This document shows positions 1 to 11,662 of a stretch of DNA of 64,000 nt, in pieces. Location: the NCBI GenBank assembly GCA_017562135.1, contig QEYB01000377.1, positions 434,001-498,000 of the forward strand, in the 5' to 3' direction. A program made the translations under genes and the position numbers. Source of the DNA: Dipylidium caninum (Eukaryota; Platyhelminthes; Cestoda; Cyclophyllidea; Dipylidiidae). The notes below the pieces were generated by a model that saw nothing but the letters and a program-made list of their open reading frames with translations, searched no databases and was not told where the DNA came from. Numbering within the stretch: the first letter of the stretch is position 1; each line of letters begins with the position of its first letter.

Positions 1-1388
1 GTTCCACGCATCCTCTGACGAGTTATTTCGGTCGAAGTCTTCAAGGATTCCATCGGCCTTATGTTGGCCCCCACCTTCACGCTAGTTCACACCCAGCCAC
101 CCTCTTTCCTAGTTACAGCGGATCGAGACTTGTAGACTCGACTCGAGACTCTCTTCCCCGTCTACTCAATGTGGTGATTTGAGGTGAGAAGGATTTTACC
201 GCAAACTGGCAGTGAGGACTTGCTTTAACACGCAACAGTCTGAGAAAATTTGCCAGTCCGACGACATGGCAATAATACACTGCAAACGGAATACCGTTGA
301 AAGCAGAGGAGAGGAGGAGAGAGGAGGAGGAGGAGGAGGAGGTGGAGGAGGAGAGTGAGTGAGTGAGTGAGTGTTTCGGCTTTACGTCAGGGCTGAGAAT
401 TATTCGGCAGCGGATCCGCATACGCTGAGTCTTTCGGTCCACAACGAGTCATTTGCTCTATGTTCTCCTTTTTCCACACTGGGCTCCATACGACGCATCT
501 GCGGTGTGTGTTCTCCTCTGTCACAGCAGACAGTCAACCCAATTCACGTCGAACAAAGCGGCAGATGACGGACGTGTGTGCATGTACGGTTGTCGTTTGG
601 TGACCAAACCGCATCGTTCTGGTTAAAAGCGGCGCGAGTTAGGTCCTTGGAACATGCCAGTCCAATTGATGCAGAATTTCAATCTGTCACAAAATCTTCA
701 TGAGCCCGAGGGGTAGGAGCTTTGTGAAAACAAAACACTGCAACGTGTGTTATATTTTGGAGAAAACGCAGAATTTCGACAGCACGAGTACCGCCTCTAA
801 CCACAGTGAATGTCCAGTGTGCATTTCACTTCTACCACGAACGACAGCAGCCACGCCTTCCTTTGTCCCCAAACTAGTAGTCCAATCCGCCACCTTGAGT
901 GACGAGTCAAAATAACTTGGGTTGCTGCGGTGTTGGAGTGTTTCTCCCACCCTCTGCCTCATACACGCGCTGCCCTACCTGTGCCTCCTGGGCCTCGAAC
1001 GCAGTGCGTGTTTACCGCTGGCCGAGATGACGGAAGAGCTCGAACGAGAGCCACCTGTTGCGCCTTTCCTTCAGGCAAGCAGGGCTGCGCTGGGGCCGCC
1101 GGTGCACTGAGCACGAAATCACTTCCACAAGTTAATTACCAACACATGCCAAGTCCTCGTGACACCTGCCATTTCAACGTCAGCTGTCTAAAGGGTGTTT
1201 TGGAACGTGTGTGACATTGTCTGTGGCCTCAACCTCACAACTTCAATTGGTGTGGGATATCAGCTTAAAATAACAAATTCGGACTCATCGCCCGGATAGC
1301 AAGAGAATACTTAAAGGAAGGTCGCATACCCACGCGGCCTCTCACTACTTTCGCATGCGTGCACAAAGCGATGACCAACCCCGATGAC
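1..1388. other. Intergenic, no gene recognised
   Basis: Only short open frames occur on both strands, with no recognisable domain and no convincing exon boundaries. The one notable item is a purine-rich simple repeat at about 300-373, listed separately. Confidence 0.5.
300..373. repeat. (GAG)n/(GTGA)n simple repeat
   Basis: An almost pure GAG/GGA tract runs into about five GTGA units. The serine-rich frame read on the minus strand here is only a translation of the repeat. Confidence 0.9.
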
Positions 1389-1872
1389 ATCCCTTTCTGA
1401 CAATGCAACGTTTTCAGAAATTGTGCATGCATCCTGTGAAGGGGGAAGAAGATGAAAATGTGAGGTTGCTTGTGTGGCAGTCTGCACTATTTCTTGGTCA
1501 CGTCCTTGCCGAACACCGACTACGACGCCGAGGTGGCGAAGTGAGGCCAGAGTGTATCGAGACATCAAAGAAGTGTTAAATGACGGCCTAAAATCCGGGA
1601 AGCACCAGAAGGTGCTCGTTGTCCACATGTCCGACGAATCGTCCTTTGCTTACCATGCTCCCCGCACTCTCACCTACTTAGTCTCCACTGCAAGACCAGT
1701 TGCATGCACGGAGCGAGGGGTTTCCCTTACAGCTTACAGCAGCGCAGGCTGCAAGGACTGCTGGTCTTGTCTGCGCATTAGCAGGCAGTGCATTGGGTAT
1801 TCAGCCAAAGCCTAGGACGCAGCCCGCAGTGGTAATGAAATAAAGTCAAGGCGGCGAAACTTCTTTGTCCCA
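1389..1872 (+). repeat. Dispersed repeat, copy 1
   Basis: This ~0.48-kb segment recurs in the same orientation at about 5619-6082. Shared blocks include the stretch around 1500-1555 (matching ~5800-5850) and the block after 1630 containing taccatgctccccgcactct (matching ~5890-5935). Both copies end with a segment containing gtaatgaaataa. The copies have diverged and carry indels; copy 2 has about 60 extra bases after its gccgaa block. No coding domain or terminal motif is seen. It may be an old transposon or SINE-like remnant. The two copies bracket the plus-strand ankyrin gene. Confidence 0.7.
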
Positions 1873-3322
1873 AGTAGTGGAGAAGTATTTGGGCATGTCC
1901 AAGCCACAGCCACTCGGAACCCACCGTAGAAGTGGTCCTCGATGGAGGCTGGTAGGGGAAAGGTGGGGAGAGGAGAAGGGAGATCGGTGTTTCGAGAGCT
2001 CGTTTGATGTTGGCCAAAGTGGAACACATTTCTGGCCACCAATGCTCTGCACCTTTTCTCTCCACACCGCATTTGCGATTCCGACGTGAACAACTTTTGG
2101 CAAGCTGGCAGTCACCCGCCATCCATTTGAGCGGTTTCACTGCGGTATGCAGAAAGGCCAAAGCAGGAGGAAAAAGCCGAAATTAAGAGAAGGCGAGCTG
2201 CTGAGAGGGGAACGTCGGGAATGCTTACACGTAACACGGTCATTTCTGCTGAGTGCAAAATTGTCCCAATTTATCGTTGTTGCGTTCTGACGCCGACGGA
2301 CTTCGCACGGCTAACGCAACTGTAGGAAATGAAATGTTAGGCTGCAAATCTGCCATCTTTCTCACTACACCTCCACCAAGTCGGTCTTTGATTGTGCTGG
2401 CATTGGATATCACCCTTTCCTTCTCTATTCCATTAGTAACCTACCCGCTGTGAGGAAGACAGGAAAATGGCGATGGAAACTTATATTCAACATTCATCAT
2501 TTAGCTTGTGGTGTTTAAGTCGAGTAGACTCAGAGGCAAACGCTTGCTCCTTCCTTAGCTCAATTCCCAGACCCTTACCTCGCTAAATCAATTGTGTCCG
2601 ACCAACTTCCACCGCGAGTTGGTCATCACTAACCCAAAGAGTGATGAATGAGTGCCGAATTTGGTGCCGTCGATTAACATCTCTTTTGTTTCATCCCGCA
2701 AATCATGACGCATGGTTCCTTCCACAAGCCAAATGTTCCACATTTCTGACTGAGACACAATTTAATGCTCGTGGTTTTCTGTTGTGTTTCTCCGTTTCCA
2801 TCTTTAATTTGCCCGGGTTTCACTCTATACTACAATTGTGAACACCTCCTCTCTGCAATGGTTGCTTCGTCCGTGGTTATGTATCCGGTCCGACAGTCAT
2901 TCAACAACAGAGGAATAATCCAAGCTCTCCAACCATCAGTGGCAGCCACAACATTCACAGTCTCTTGCCTCCTATGCCATGGTGTCAGACAACTTGACAT
3001 GTCCTGCTTCAGTGCGGCTTTGACATTGTAGTACCTGAACGTTGTCTCGGAGTGGATTGGTACACATCCAGTTGTGTTACGCAATCAATCTTGTACAAGT
3101 AAACCCCGACTGGTATTTGTGAAGACATTTACACGCCAACAGACGATGAATAAATCGACTACTTTGAGTATAGGTCGCGCGGAAGGTAACTTGAAGACGG
3201 TCACAAAGCACCCAATCTGTGGAAATTGGCGAGAAGGAGTGAGTTAATGTCAGACTAGTCTCGGCTCACGAACTGCTAATCTGAAATCTGCTCACCGTCT
3301 CTCCAACACCATATCGTCGAAG
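1873..3322. other. Intergenic, no gene recognised
   Basis: Only short unsupported open frames are present. Presumed 5' flank of the plus-strand ankyrin gene; no TATA element or other clear promoter signal is seen. Confidence 0.4.
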
Positions 3323-5021
3323 ATGGCCGGACCCAGTGTACGTGACTGTGCCCTCATGTGTGATGTAGTCAGGCGGGTTGGGCGCCTAACATTAAGGCTA
3401 TTCGAAGGCTCTACTCCCTCCACGGTAGACCTCACCACTGCATCCAGATTCCCAAGCTTCCCTCTGTCCGCCCTTAACGGTGATGAGCTGCCAGAATCCA
3501 TGTTCTTTTACAGGGACAACGGTCGCTTTCTCGTCGCATGACTGCAGATTTCGGAGGCATGACACTGTCACAAGCCGTCCTGACAAATAATATCTCAGTT
3601 GCGCGGAGACTGCTTAGAAGAGGGGTACGTCATCATGGCTTCTTAACTCACCTCAAATATATTTTCACTTGACCATAGTTTAGGTGTTCGAGAGGTTCGC
3701 CATTTAGTTGTTTAATTGGAGGTATGTTTGTCATCCGAGAGGTGTGAGCACTGACTGGGTCTTGGGCAATTGTTGGCTGTCTTAACTCTTGTAGGTGCGT
3801 CATAGAGAGTTTCAGATTGGTCGAATAAGTAGTTAGATTCCTTTTTTCATCATCTCTTCTCCCCTTCCCCCGTTTACGCCGTCTGTCTTCCTGTCTGTCC
3901 GTCTGCATCAATACGATTTCATTGGGCACTAAGGTTAATCCCAATCGGAATGAAGAGCCTCCAGGGAGGCCGCTTCTCGTTGAAGCTGCAAGGCTCAATT
4001 ACGACAAGATGGTGGACATTCTTCTGAAAAATGGAGGCAATCCAGACCTCACCGACAATGACTTCAATACACCTCTTCACGCTGCCGCTATAGAGGGCAA
4101 TATGGCATGCGTCAAAGTTCTAGCCAATTCGTATGTAATACGGAGGTGGAGAACCGAAGGCACCGCACCCCCGCAATGGAAGCCGCCGCCCATGGCCACA
4201 CGGCGGTCGTCACATATTTGATTTTTCAGGGGTCCTCTCGAGGAACATGGTTGAATGAAAGAAACGAGTCAATGCTCACTTTAGCATGTTCTGGGGTAGG
4301 CAACATCAACTGACTATGCTGAGCCACCATCGTATTTTGTTTCCTTACTCTTATACAACTGTGGATTAGGGCCATTTGAGGACAGTGTGCAGTCTCCTAA
4401 GTAGTGGTTTGTGCACGCACAATCTTACACGTCATTTGTACGCTGCTCTCTCGTGTGCTGCGCGCGGTGGCCATGTTAACCTGGTGGGCCCTCTCATCAC
4501 CAATGGAGCGCCGTCTTTCATGCCCGACGATACAATCGAACCGCCCCTCATTGTGGCCATCCGCACAGGCAAATACAATGTTGTGAACGACTTACTAGCC
4601 CGTGGCGCAAGCATAGAATGTACCGACCGAGTAGGCCACACACCACTGATGGCGGCAGCCCTCATTAACAAGCCCGAACTGGTTCGCATTCTGCTGGCTC
4701 GTGGTAAGTTGGAGTCTTGTTTGCCTGTTTACCACCTTGAATGAGCTGACTTGTAGCAAATTCTCTGCCACTTCTCACAGTGGCCCTTTCCAGACTTTTC
4801 CTTTATACGATTCCACATGTACACAGTTCTATTCTGTTGACTTACTATAATCGCTGCAGTGCTTTGAGGGGAAGTGAATTTGAAATAGCGACAAGTACTG
4901 GCATTCTCTCCATCCCCTTTAAGGTGCAAACGTCAAAGCCAAAACGCGATCTGGCGAAACTGCTCTAACGTTTGCCTCAGACGAAACTATCAAACGCATG
5001 TTGGAGAATGCCCAGCAGTAG
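3323..5021 (+). CDS. Ankyrin-repeat protein gene, frameshifted copy (possible pseudogene)
   Basis: Five exons: 3323-3337, 3514-3624, 3934-4295, 4370-4703 and 4924-5021 (stop TAG), with GT-AG boundaries (donors GTACGT, GTACGT, GTAGGC, GTAAGT). The start ATG encodes MAGPS, matching MAGPD in the minus-strand paralogue at 10030-11662. The product would be a chain of about eight ankyrin repeats of ~33 residues, with TPLHAAA, TPAMEAAAHGH and HTPLMAAA as typical helix-1 cores. It has no KH or other added domain. The repeats resemble the ankyrin block of MASK/ANKHD1 proteins, so a protein-binding scaffold role is inferred. Exon 3 is 362 nt against 363 in the paralogue. Between VKVL and TEVEN there are 17 bases where 18 are needed, near 4122-4138, so the frame shifts by one. 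All other exons, splice sites and the stop are intact, so this is either a recent pseudogene or a base-call error. Confidence 0.8.
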
Positions 5022-5618
5022 GCCGCGCTTCACCTCCGCCAGTTGCCGCAGTCTGCATCGCTGGAGATCTGGCTGACGGAATCGTCGAACATTCGCTAAA
5101 ACTTGCAAAGGCTCTTTGTTACCACAGCGGGAGTCGAGCTTTCCGCCTGTAATGAATATACCTGAGTGTGCTCTCAACTGCTCTTCTCTTCCCCAATGTG
5201 CAGAGGTGACACTGTTACATGCGCAGACACCGGAACGGTGATAATAGTTGCCAGGATGGCAACGACGTATGGTGGATCAGCTCCGTCATCGTCTGTTGCA
5301 TTAACGTCGGTCACTGCTATTAGGAAATTCAGCCGCATCACATGGAGAACAGGAGAAAACATCCCCGAAGTCCGCATTCGCTGACTGGTGGTGGGGCGTT
5401 CCGGTGTGCGTAGAATCTGATTCAGCAGGGAGAAATTCACAACAACGCCAGGAAATCTGTGAACACCTCTAGGAAAATAACCACATGTATTTCATTTCTT
5501 TAAAAGTAAGGCTCTTTTCTCTAGTCTTCATAAGATACAAGGCCCTCGAAAGGAAAATCAGGTATGCAAATGGAAAATGTACTGGATTGCCGGCGTCGTA
5601 CGAAGAAACTAAGGTTTT
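5022..5618. other. 3' flank of ankyrin gene, nothing else seen
   Basis: No exon, repeat or canonical AATAAA is convincing in this stretch between the ankyrin stop codon and the second dispersed repeat. Confidence 0.4.
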
Positions 5619-6082
5619 GTCCCTTCCTGTCAGTGAAACGTTTTCAAAAATCGTGCAGACATCTTGTGAAGGGAGAAGAAGATGATAATGAATAGTTGGT
5701 TGATGGCAGTCTGCATTATTTCTTGCTCACTTCCTAGCCGAAGGAAAGGAGAGAAACGCAATTTGGGGCTGAAAGATTGGCGAGATGCCAACACGCCATA
5801 CCAACCACCGACTACGACGCCGAGGTGGCGAAGTGAGGCCAGAGTGTATCCAGAGGACGCTTATTGTCCACATTTCCCGACGAATCGCTCTTTGTTACCA
5901 TGCTCCCCGCACTCTTACCTACTTAGTCTCATTTGCAAGACACATTGTATGAAAGTAATGCGCGGATTCCTTTATAGTGGCAGCTTTGCTGGTCTTGCCT
6001 TCAGGGTTGCAAGCAGGGCATTCGACATTCAACCAGTAGTAATGAAATAATTACGAGACGGTAAAACTTTTTGATCACATGG
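5619..6082 (+). repeat. Dispersed repeat, copy 2
   Basis: Same-orientation diverged copy of the repeat at 1389-1872. It starts near the block gaaacgttttcaaaaatc and ends near gagacggtaaaac. With copy 1 it flanks the plus-strand ankyrin gene. Confidence 0.7.
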
Positions 6083-8417
6083 AATTAACGGCCATTTGGG
6101 AAGGTTTAAAGTATTCCTCTCTAAAGTATTCCTCTCTAATTCACACCTACCTGCTTATGGCAGGGGGTGGGTGATTGGGTCTTAGCAGCGGACGGCCGTC
6201 TGAATTATGGCGCGTGAAACGAAAAAATTGTCAAGATAAGTGTGTACCCTGCAGTAGAGAGGGAAACCGATGGGGGAGACGTTCGATCTTTCAATTTGGA
6301 ATTGGCGTTTCATTTAGATCGGTCTCGACGAAGGGGGAAGCGGTTAAAGACGCAACCTCGTGGCTAGTGGTGCGAGCAATGAAGGAGAAAGTTGGGGACA
6401 GAAGCGCCTGCTCCAGCAGTTTTATGTTCTGTAGAACGAGCAGCCTTAAGTAAACGAGACAGGCGATTCCAATGTCTAGAAGTGTTGACTGTTTTTACAG
6501 CCGTTTCTACATTGTTGGGATTGTCAGAAGTCAGATTGTCTTCCTGTTGCTAAAAGCACTGCATGGATGGAGAAGAAACGTCCAGCGGCTACCTCAACCT
6601 GCCTATTCACAAACTCGTTCCTTCCACGTAGATAGCGTCACCTCTGCACCTACCACTGATATCCCCGCCAACGTGCACCCGCTGCGTCGATAGTTTCCCA
6701 GCCAGCGGCCTGGACAATTAAAGTATATGAATGCTAAGGTGTTTAGTGGAGGTGAGAGACCAATGTCAGTGCCGAAGGTAGTGTTAACTTCGTATGTGGA
6801 GAGGAACGCTAAAGTCACTGCGACCTTCTCTCTGTTCCAGAGTCGACGACATCCTACGCCAGTCATCCACTACCATCCCATCGACTGACTGTTTGATGTG
6901 CCATTCCAGTGGATGAGCCCACTCATCCGTCCTTTCCCCATACGCCTGTTCTTATCTCCTTTAGTAGAGGGGCAAATGGTTAGAAGGGAGTTTCGGAGAG
7001 AAGAAAGACAACTTGGCATTAGCATATTTCATATTATACATTTTATTTTGGCTTAGAGAACAGGAGGCGTTGAGGAATTTACTTTGTCACAAAGCGAGGG
7101 ACTTCTCGGTGCTGTCCACAGACCTCAGCACGATGGCTAGCAGCCTCTCACTAAGTACGTCCTTGGGAGTAAGGTGCCTAGTGGCAAGACTGTCATGGAC
7201 TTTGTCATTGTAGACTTAGACGAAAGAGACGCCTTGAATGCGAACATATCGACCTCCTTGGTGCTCGACCACAACAGTCATGTGTAGCCTTTGGACATGT
7301 CTATTATTCCGCCTCGTGCCAAAACTCGCCACATGAAGGCAACCAATGAGTTGGCAAATTAACTTCATGATATGTGCAGTTTAATGAGTTGGCAAGAGGG
7401 AAAGCATTACCGGTAGTCGCTCTGCGATCTGGGCGCATAGACGAGAGTCAGTTTGTGCCGTCGAGAAGGCGATGGTACTCTCTAGCGAGACCGGTAAAGG
7501 CTTGCAGGTGGATGTCCAGGAGGTTTTCGACGATTTGCCCTGCCAATACGTTGGTAAGCCTAGAAGTAGTGCTTAAAAAGCCTCAGGCCACCTTCTGCAT
7601 TTGAGCTGTCAATGGGTTCCACTCCTTCCAAAGAAGCGGCATCTATTGCATGTGTTAAAATGACAAGCTAAGAGAGCAATAGGAAGTTCACGATTTTGCG
7701 AAGTTGTGAGCTTCAGTGAACCTACATTTATTGTTTGGTGTAGAAAAAGAACTGGGGCACCGAGGACACATTTTGTGCCCCTCGCTCGTCAATTGTTTGG
7801 CAGGTCATATCAACCACTTTGACGGGGAGAGGAGGCAGTGCTCATCACTGACTATTAGAACATGTCCCAGCATGTATCCTGTCTTCTGGACAAGGGAACA
7901 AGAGGGTAGGTGTGGTGGCACAACGCTCTGTGCTATAAGAATAGCTTAAAACGTCAGTTAAAAGTAGAGTCGAATTGGCCACTTATCATTGCTTTAATGC
8001 TACGTCATGACGACCGATCGAGCGGAGCGCGAGAAGACAAAGTTGCAGGGACTCGGAAATGGAGACACAGTCTGGCTGTGCATCATTAATACGGGAACAG
8101 TGGCGAACTCCACGAAACGTCGTATTTGGCCTTGTAATATGAGTTGATTTAGTTGAAATGCGGAGCATATTTCGCAGCGGGATTCTTTTAATATGGACAC
8201 TCACAGGCAGTCTCCTTCGCTCCGAACTTATTAAAGACCTAAGCCGCCCCCCCGCTCTCATCTCTCCACCTCGACCCTCTCTCTATGCCACATTAACAGA
8301 GCTCTCTTGAAGCTAATGCTTTCGGAAGTGGGGTTTAACACCATCGCTCATTCCTCTAGCTAGGTGGAGCATATCGCGTCTCCCTGATGGATGGATGTAT
8401 TTGTAAAGAAGTCAAAA
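6083..8417. other. Intergenic, no gene recognised
   Basis: A short tandem duplication (taaagtattcctctc twice) lies at about 6107-6138. Coding-looking scraps without a supported gene model occur at about 7167-7270 and 7420-7556 on the plus strand; the second ends at a GTAAGC donor-like site. Neither matches a family I recognise. Confidence 0.4.
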
Positions 8418-8744
8418 TCATCGTCCCAACCCATCTGATTTGTTTATGCTGCGAAAATAACAAAGCTTCGGATGAGGTCTTCCAAAAGTTTTGGCCCCGC
8501 TGGGTGGGCCCACCATCTTGGCGTCGAGTGATTCTCGAAAAGCTTTATTTCTCACCCCCACCCAGTCACCTGGGGCCAGGGGCACTTCGGTATAACTGCT
8601 TGGAACTAGGTGTCTTGGCCCTATTCGCACCAAATTGACTCTACGAAAGGCGCGAAAAGACTTATAGACTGAGGTGGCGAGGTCGCGCGGTTTACAAATG
8701 TCGATGTGACTACTTTCGTCATCACATATTACTGCAACTGCCAC
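8418..8744 (-). pseudogene. Possible LTR-retrotransposon integrase C-terminal scrap
   Basis: The minus-strand frame contains APGDWVGVRN followed by SLDAKMVGPPSG. This order resembles the SH3-like C-terminal end of Gypsy-type integrases, where a GD-V-vrnp segment is followed by a K-x-x-GP-x-G segment. No integrase core, reverse transcriptase or LTR was recognised nearby. It could be a decayed fragment or a chance similarity. Confidence 0.3.
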
Positions 8745-9751
8745 AAATTACAGCACTTTTGCTACAATCGCCCTATGCGTATAACCGGTGGTATACTTAA
8801 TGAAGACAATTGTTCGGTGTTACTTTTCTTGCACTCTATCTAAGTCATCTCATGAATGTGCGCCCCACCAACTCCTGCCCCAAATTCTAGTCTGTCTTAC
8901 CTGAATTTTATGCATGTAACATTTTACAAAACCCCGGAATAGCTTTTTTAAGTAAATGAATTTGTACGAACGCATTTCTCTTCATTATCCAACCTTGTTA
9001 TAACTCCATAAACCGCGTCCTGCTCTTTATTCAACCCTACCTACTTATAGGAGTAGGACCGCATTAAATATACGAGCCCATTGGTATCTGCCATCTGTCC
9101 ATTTGTAAACTGTCTGCTATTTTTAAATAAGGGAGTTAAACCACTGCTTATCATATATCGCTTAAATGTGGTATTTATCCCGGATGTCACACCGTAGTCG
9201 CACTACCCAATCTTTCGGTCTGGCTCTGCCTCCAGACACCCTTCTTCTACCTGTTTCCGTGACTCAGAATAGTTAGGCCTTGTGTTAGGGTCGGTCACAG
9301 TTACAAAGTTGCGTTTGTAGTCACCTTCACAGTCTCAGTCGCATTGCCCCAGCCAATTTACAGCCGAGTGCATAGCCGATGTCGTGGTCATGGGGTGTTT
9401 GCACAAGAGGAGGTCCAAACAATGACCGAGTTTGAAGCGATCATCCAATTTGACCAGAAAGGGAGCCAGAGCGGGACGAGTGTCAGTCGGCACCGAGGCT
9501 ATTGTGATGCAAACGGCGCCGTGGAATAGAGTACAAAGTGGAAGAAAGGGAAAGCAGATAAGGGAAGAAGTTCACTTGATGGGACGTGAACCGGCGTTTT
9601 CCAAGAGGTATATTCGCTGCAGACTTTCGTCTCAGCCACTCGTTACGCAACTTACTTCGCTCCTCGTCCCAGGCTCCATAAACTCTCTGTGGATTCGCGT
9701 CTCTCTAACTCTCACTCCCACGCCGAACCGTCTAACTGCTCCGTCTGGCTC
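8745..9751. other. Intergenic, no gene recognised
   Basis: AT-rich, with no supported exon or recognisable repeat family. Confidence 0.4.
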
Positions 9752-10010
9752 TGCCTTTGAACAACTTTCTTTCTGCCCTTTTGACTTATTTTCGCCTGCA
9801 TGTATCCCTTTTACACTCTTATATCTTCCTTACTCTTTCTTTTGCCACACCACTCTTCTTTCTGCTTTTCTTTTCCATTTCCCTTTATGTTTCACTCTGT
9901 TCTTTTCCTTTCTTCCTCTCTTTTCCCTTTTAACCTTTCCTTCTTTCTTTCCTTTCCCTCACATTTCATTTTACATTACCCTAAAATTTTTTTCCCTTTT
10001 GTCCCATTAG
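9752..10010. repeat. Pyrimidine-rich tract
   Basis: About 260 bases made mostly of C and T on the plus strand. It lies just past the 3' end of the minus-strand ankyrin gene. The long F/S/L-rich plus-strand frame here reflects this composition and is not a gene. Confidence 0.75.
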
Positions 10011-10017
10011 TCAGATA

Positions 10018-10023
10018 TTTATT
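10018..10023 (-). terminator. Polyadenylation signal AATAAA (ankyrin gene)
   Basis: A canonical AATAAA on the minus strand lies seven bases beyond the TGA stop at 10030. This is unusually close, but it is the only clear signal near the stop. Confidence 0.55.
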
Positions 10024-10029
10024 GCTTAA

Positions 10030-11662
10030 TCAAGGCCTTTTACTTCGTCTAAGTAAGCTTTTGATATCAGGATCTGTTGCAAGCGACAGTGCTGAAATTC
10101 CTCCCATAGTCTTGGCTGTAACTTCTGCTCCTTGAATGTCGAAAATTTATGGTTACACACCGATTATTAAATTAAAAATAAATAAGCTTTTTCAAGCCTT
10201 TTTGTTTGCGAAGCGGGTATCTTACTCAGTTTCAATAACTGAACGCTATTAAGCTGCCTCAGTAATGCAAAATGGAGAGTTCAATCCTTAAAATAAGTCT
10301 TTAAGTCTTTAAACTAAGTAAAGATCGTGGATTAAATTAGCGGTAAAGTAATGGAGCCTTAGTTAGTGCCCACTTACCACCATCAATTAGAGCTCTAACT
10401 GCCTCTATGTTATTCCTCTTCGCAGCCTCCATCAACGGCCTAAGACCACTTCTGTTTGTGCCTTCAATATCAATGCCATTTTCAATGAGAATCTTCACTA
10501 TTTCCGTGTGACCGCCTCTGATTGCGGCATGGAGGGGAGGTTGGATGGTATTGTCCAGGTGGTTGATGGCTCCTCCTTTACTAAGCAGCAGCTTCACAGC
10601 CTCTACGCGACCTCGAAAAGCGGCAGCTGAGAGTGCTGCATAGGACTCCTCTCTTCTGCCTTCTAGGGGCCCTCCGATCTTAATAAGCAGTCTAGCGGTT
10701 TCGAGTTGGCCCTAAATCCAACAGTACCTAGTAAAACCTTACTCCTTCGATTTATAGCGATGAGCATAAATTTATACAGCGAAGTGGAATTTAGCATGTA
10801 TGGAGACAAGTAGGGTAGAATTTAGTTAATTGTGAAGGGATAAATAAACACCTAAAAAATTAATTGTTGATCAATTTTACTTGCCTCTGAACAAGCTACA
10901 GTAAGGGCCGATTCATTCCTCCTAGTTAAGTGTGACCCTACGTTAGGGTCTCGGCGGTAAAGAAAGTCAACAATGTCATTGTGGCCGTAAGCAGCCGCCT
11001 CCATGAGCGGAGTACGACCGTCAACATTTTCAGCCTCTTTAGGACTTCCTAATCTAAGGAGTTGCCTTACACCCTCCAAATGGCCCTTCATTGCCGCCCA
11101 GTGCATCGGGGTGTTTCCAGCTATGTCAGTCCGAGAAAGAGAAGCGCCGTAGATAACGAGGAGATTCATCATTTCTTCATAATCACCTATGGCGGCATCT
11201 ATGAGAGGAGTCAGTGTAGGTTCCTCAGAATGTTCATCTGGATTAGCCTAATGCAACACAAAGAATCAGACTTTAGACAGTGTATTTATTCCCCATTTTC
11301 AAAAGGTATGAAATTCTTCCAAAAGGGATGACGAGAGCTGTACATCACTCAGTCGTAACCAGTAAAACCTAACTCGACGGACGAATTTCGCTTAAGATAC
11401 TACCATTCAAGTTGAGTTCTCCTATTGTTTTCAACTTGTGAGTTATTAAACCGTGGATGGGGTTTGTCCAAGGAGCATGCTAGATTTCCTGAACGAGGAA
11501 CTTACCCCCTCTTCAAGTAATTGCCTGGCGAGGTCAACATTATTTGAAGCCACAGCCTGAGAAAGGGTGCTCTTTGTCCTCACCTTGGCAGATATGCATT
11601 GGCGTTGGAAGTTCTCCTTTAAGACAAAGCATTAGAAGTGAACTTGCGTCAGGGCCAGCCAT
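10030..11662 (-). CDS. Ankyrin-repeat protein (intact paralogue), 307 aa
   Basis: Five exons read on the minus strand: 11662-11648, 11616-11506, 11247-10885, 10711-10378 and 10130-10030 (TGA). Phases are 0, 0, 0 and 1, giving 307 residues starting MAGPD. About eight to nine ankyrin repeats fill the protein; cores include NTPMHWAAMKGH, RTPLMEAAAYGH, YAALSAAAFRGR and LRPLMEAAKRNN. There is no signal peptide, membrane segment or added domain. The closest known resemblance is the repeat block of MASK/ANKHD1, without a KH domain, so a binding scaffold is inferred. Introns 1 (31 nt) and 3 (173 nt) start with GCAAGT rather than GT; the other two start GTAAGT. Exon layout matches the convergent paralogue at 3323-5021. 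The start rests on the shared MAGP beginning, because no in-frame ATG exists in the second exon and a stop lies just before it. Confidence 0.85.

Noticed and set aside
3323..3541. Single-exon reading of the 72-codon frame starting at the ankyrin ATG
   Set aside because: Comparison with the paralogue shows that only the first five codons are coding before a GTACGT donor; the rest is intron 1 read through.
4131..4229. A possible 99-nt intron (GTATGT to TTTTCAG) that could bypass the frameshift in the plus-strand ankyrin copy
   Set aside because: Joining 4130 to 4230 changes phase and meets TGA within nine codons. It would also remove an ankyrin repeat conserved in the paralogue.
9432..10010. 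192-codon plus-strand frame
   Set aside because: Its second half is a pyrimidine-rich tract giving F/L/S-rich low complexity. There is no domain, and it ends just beside the 3' end of the opposite gene.
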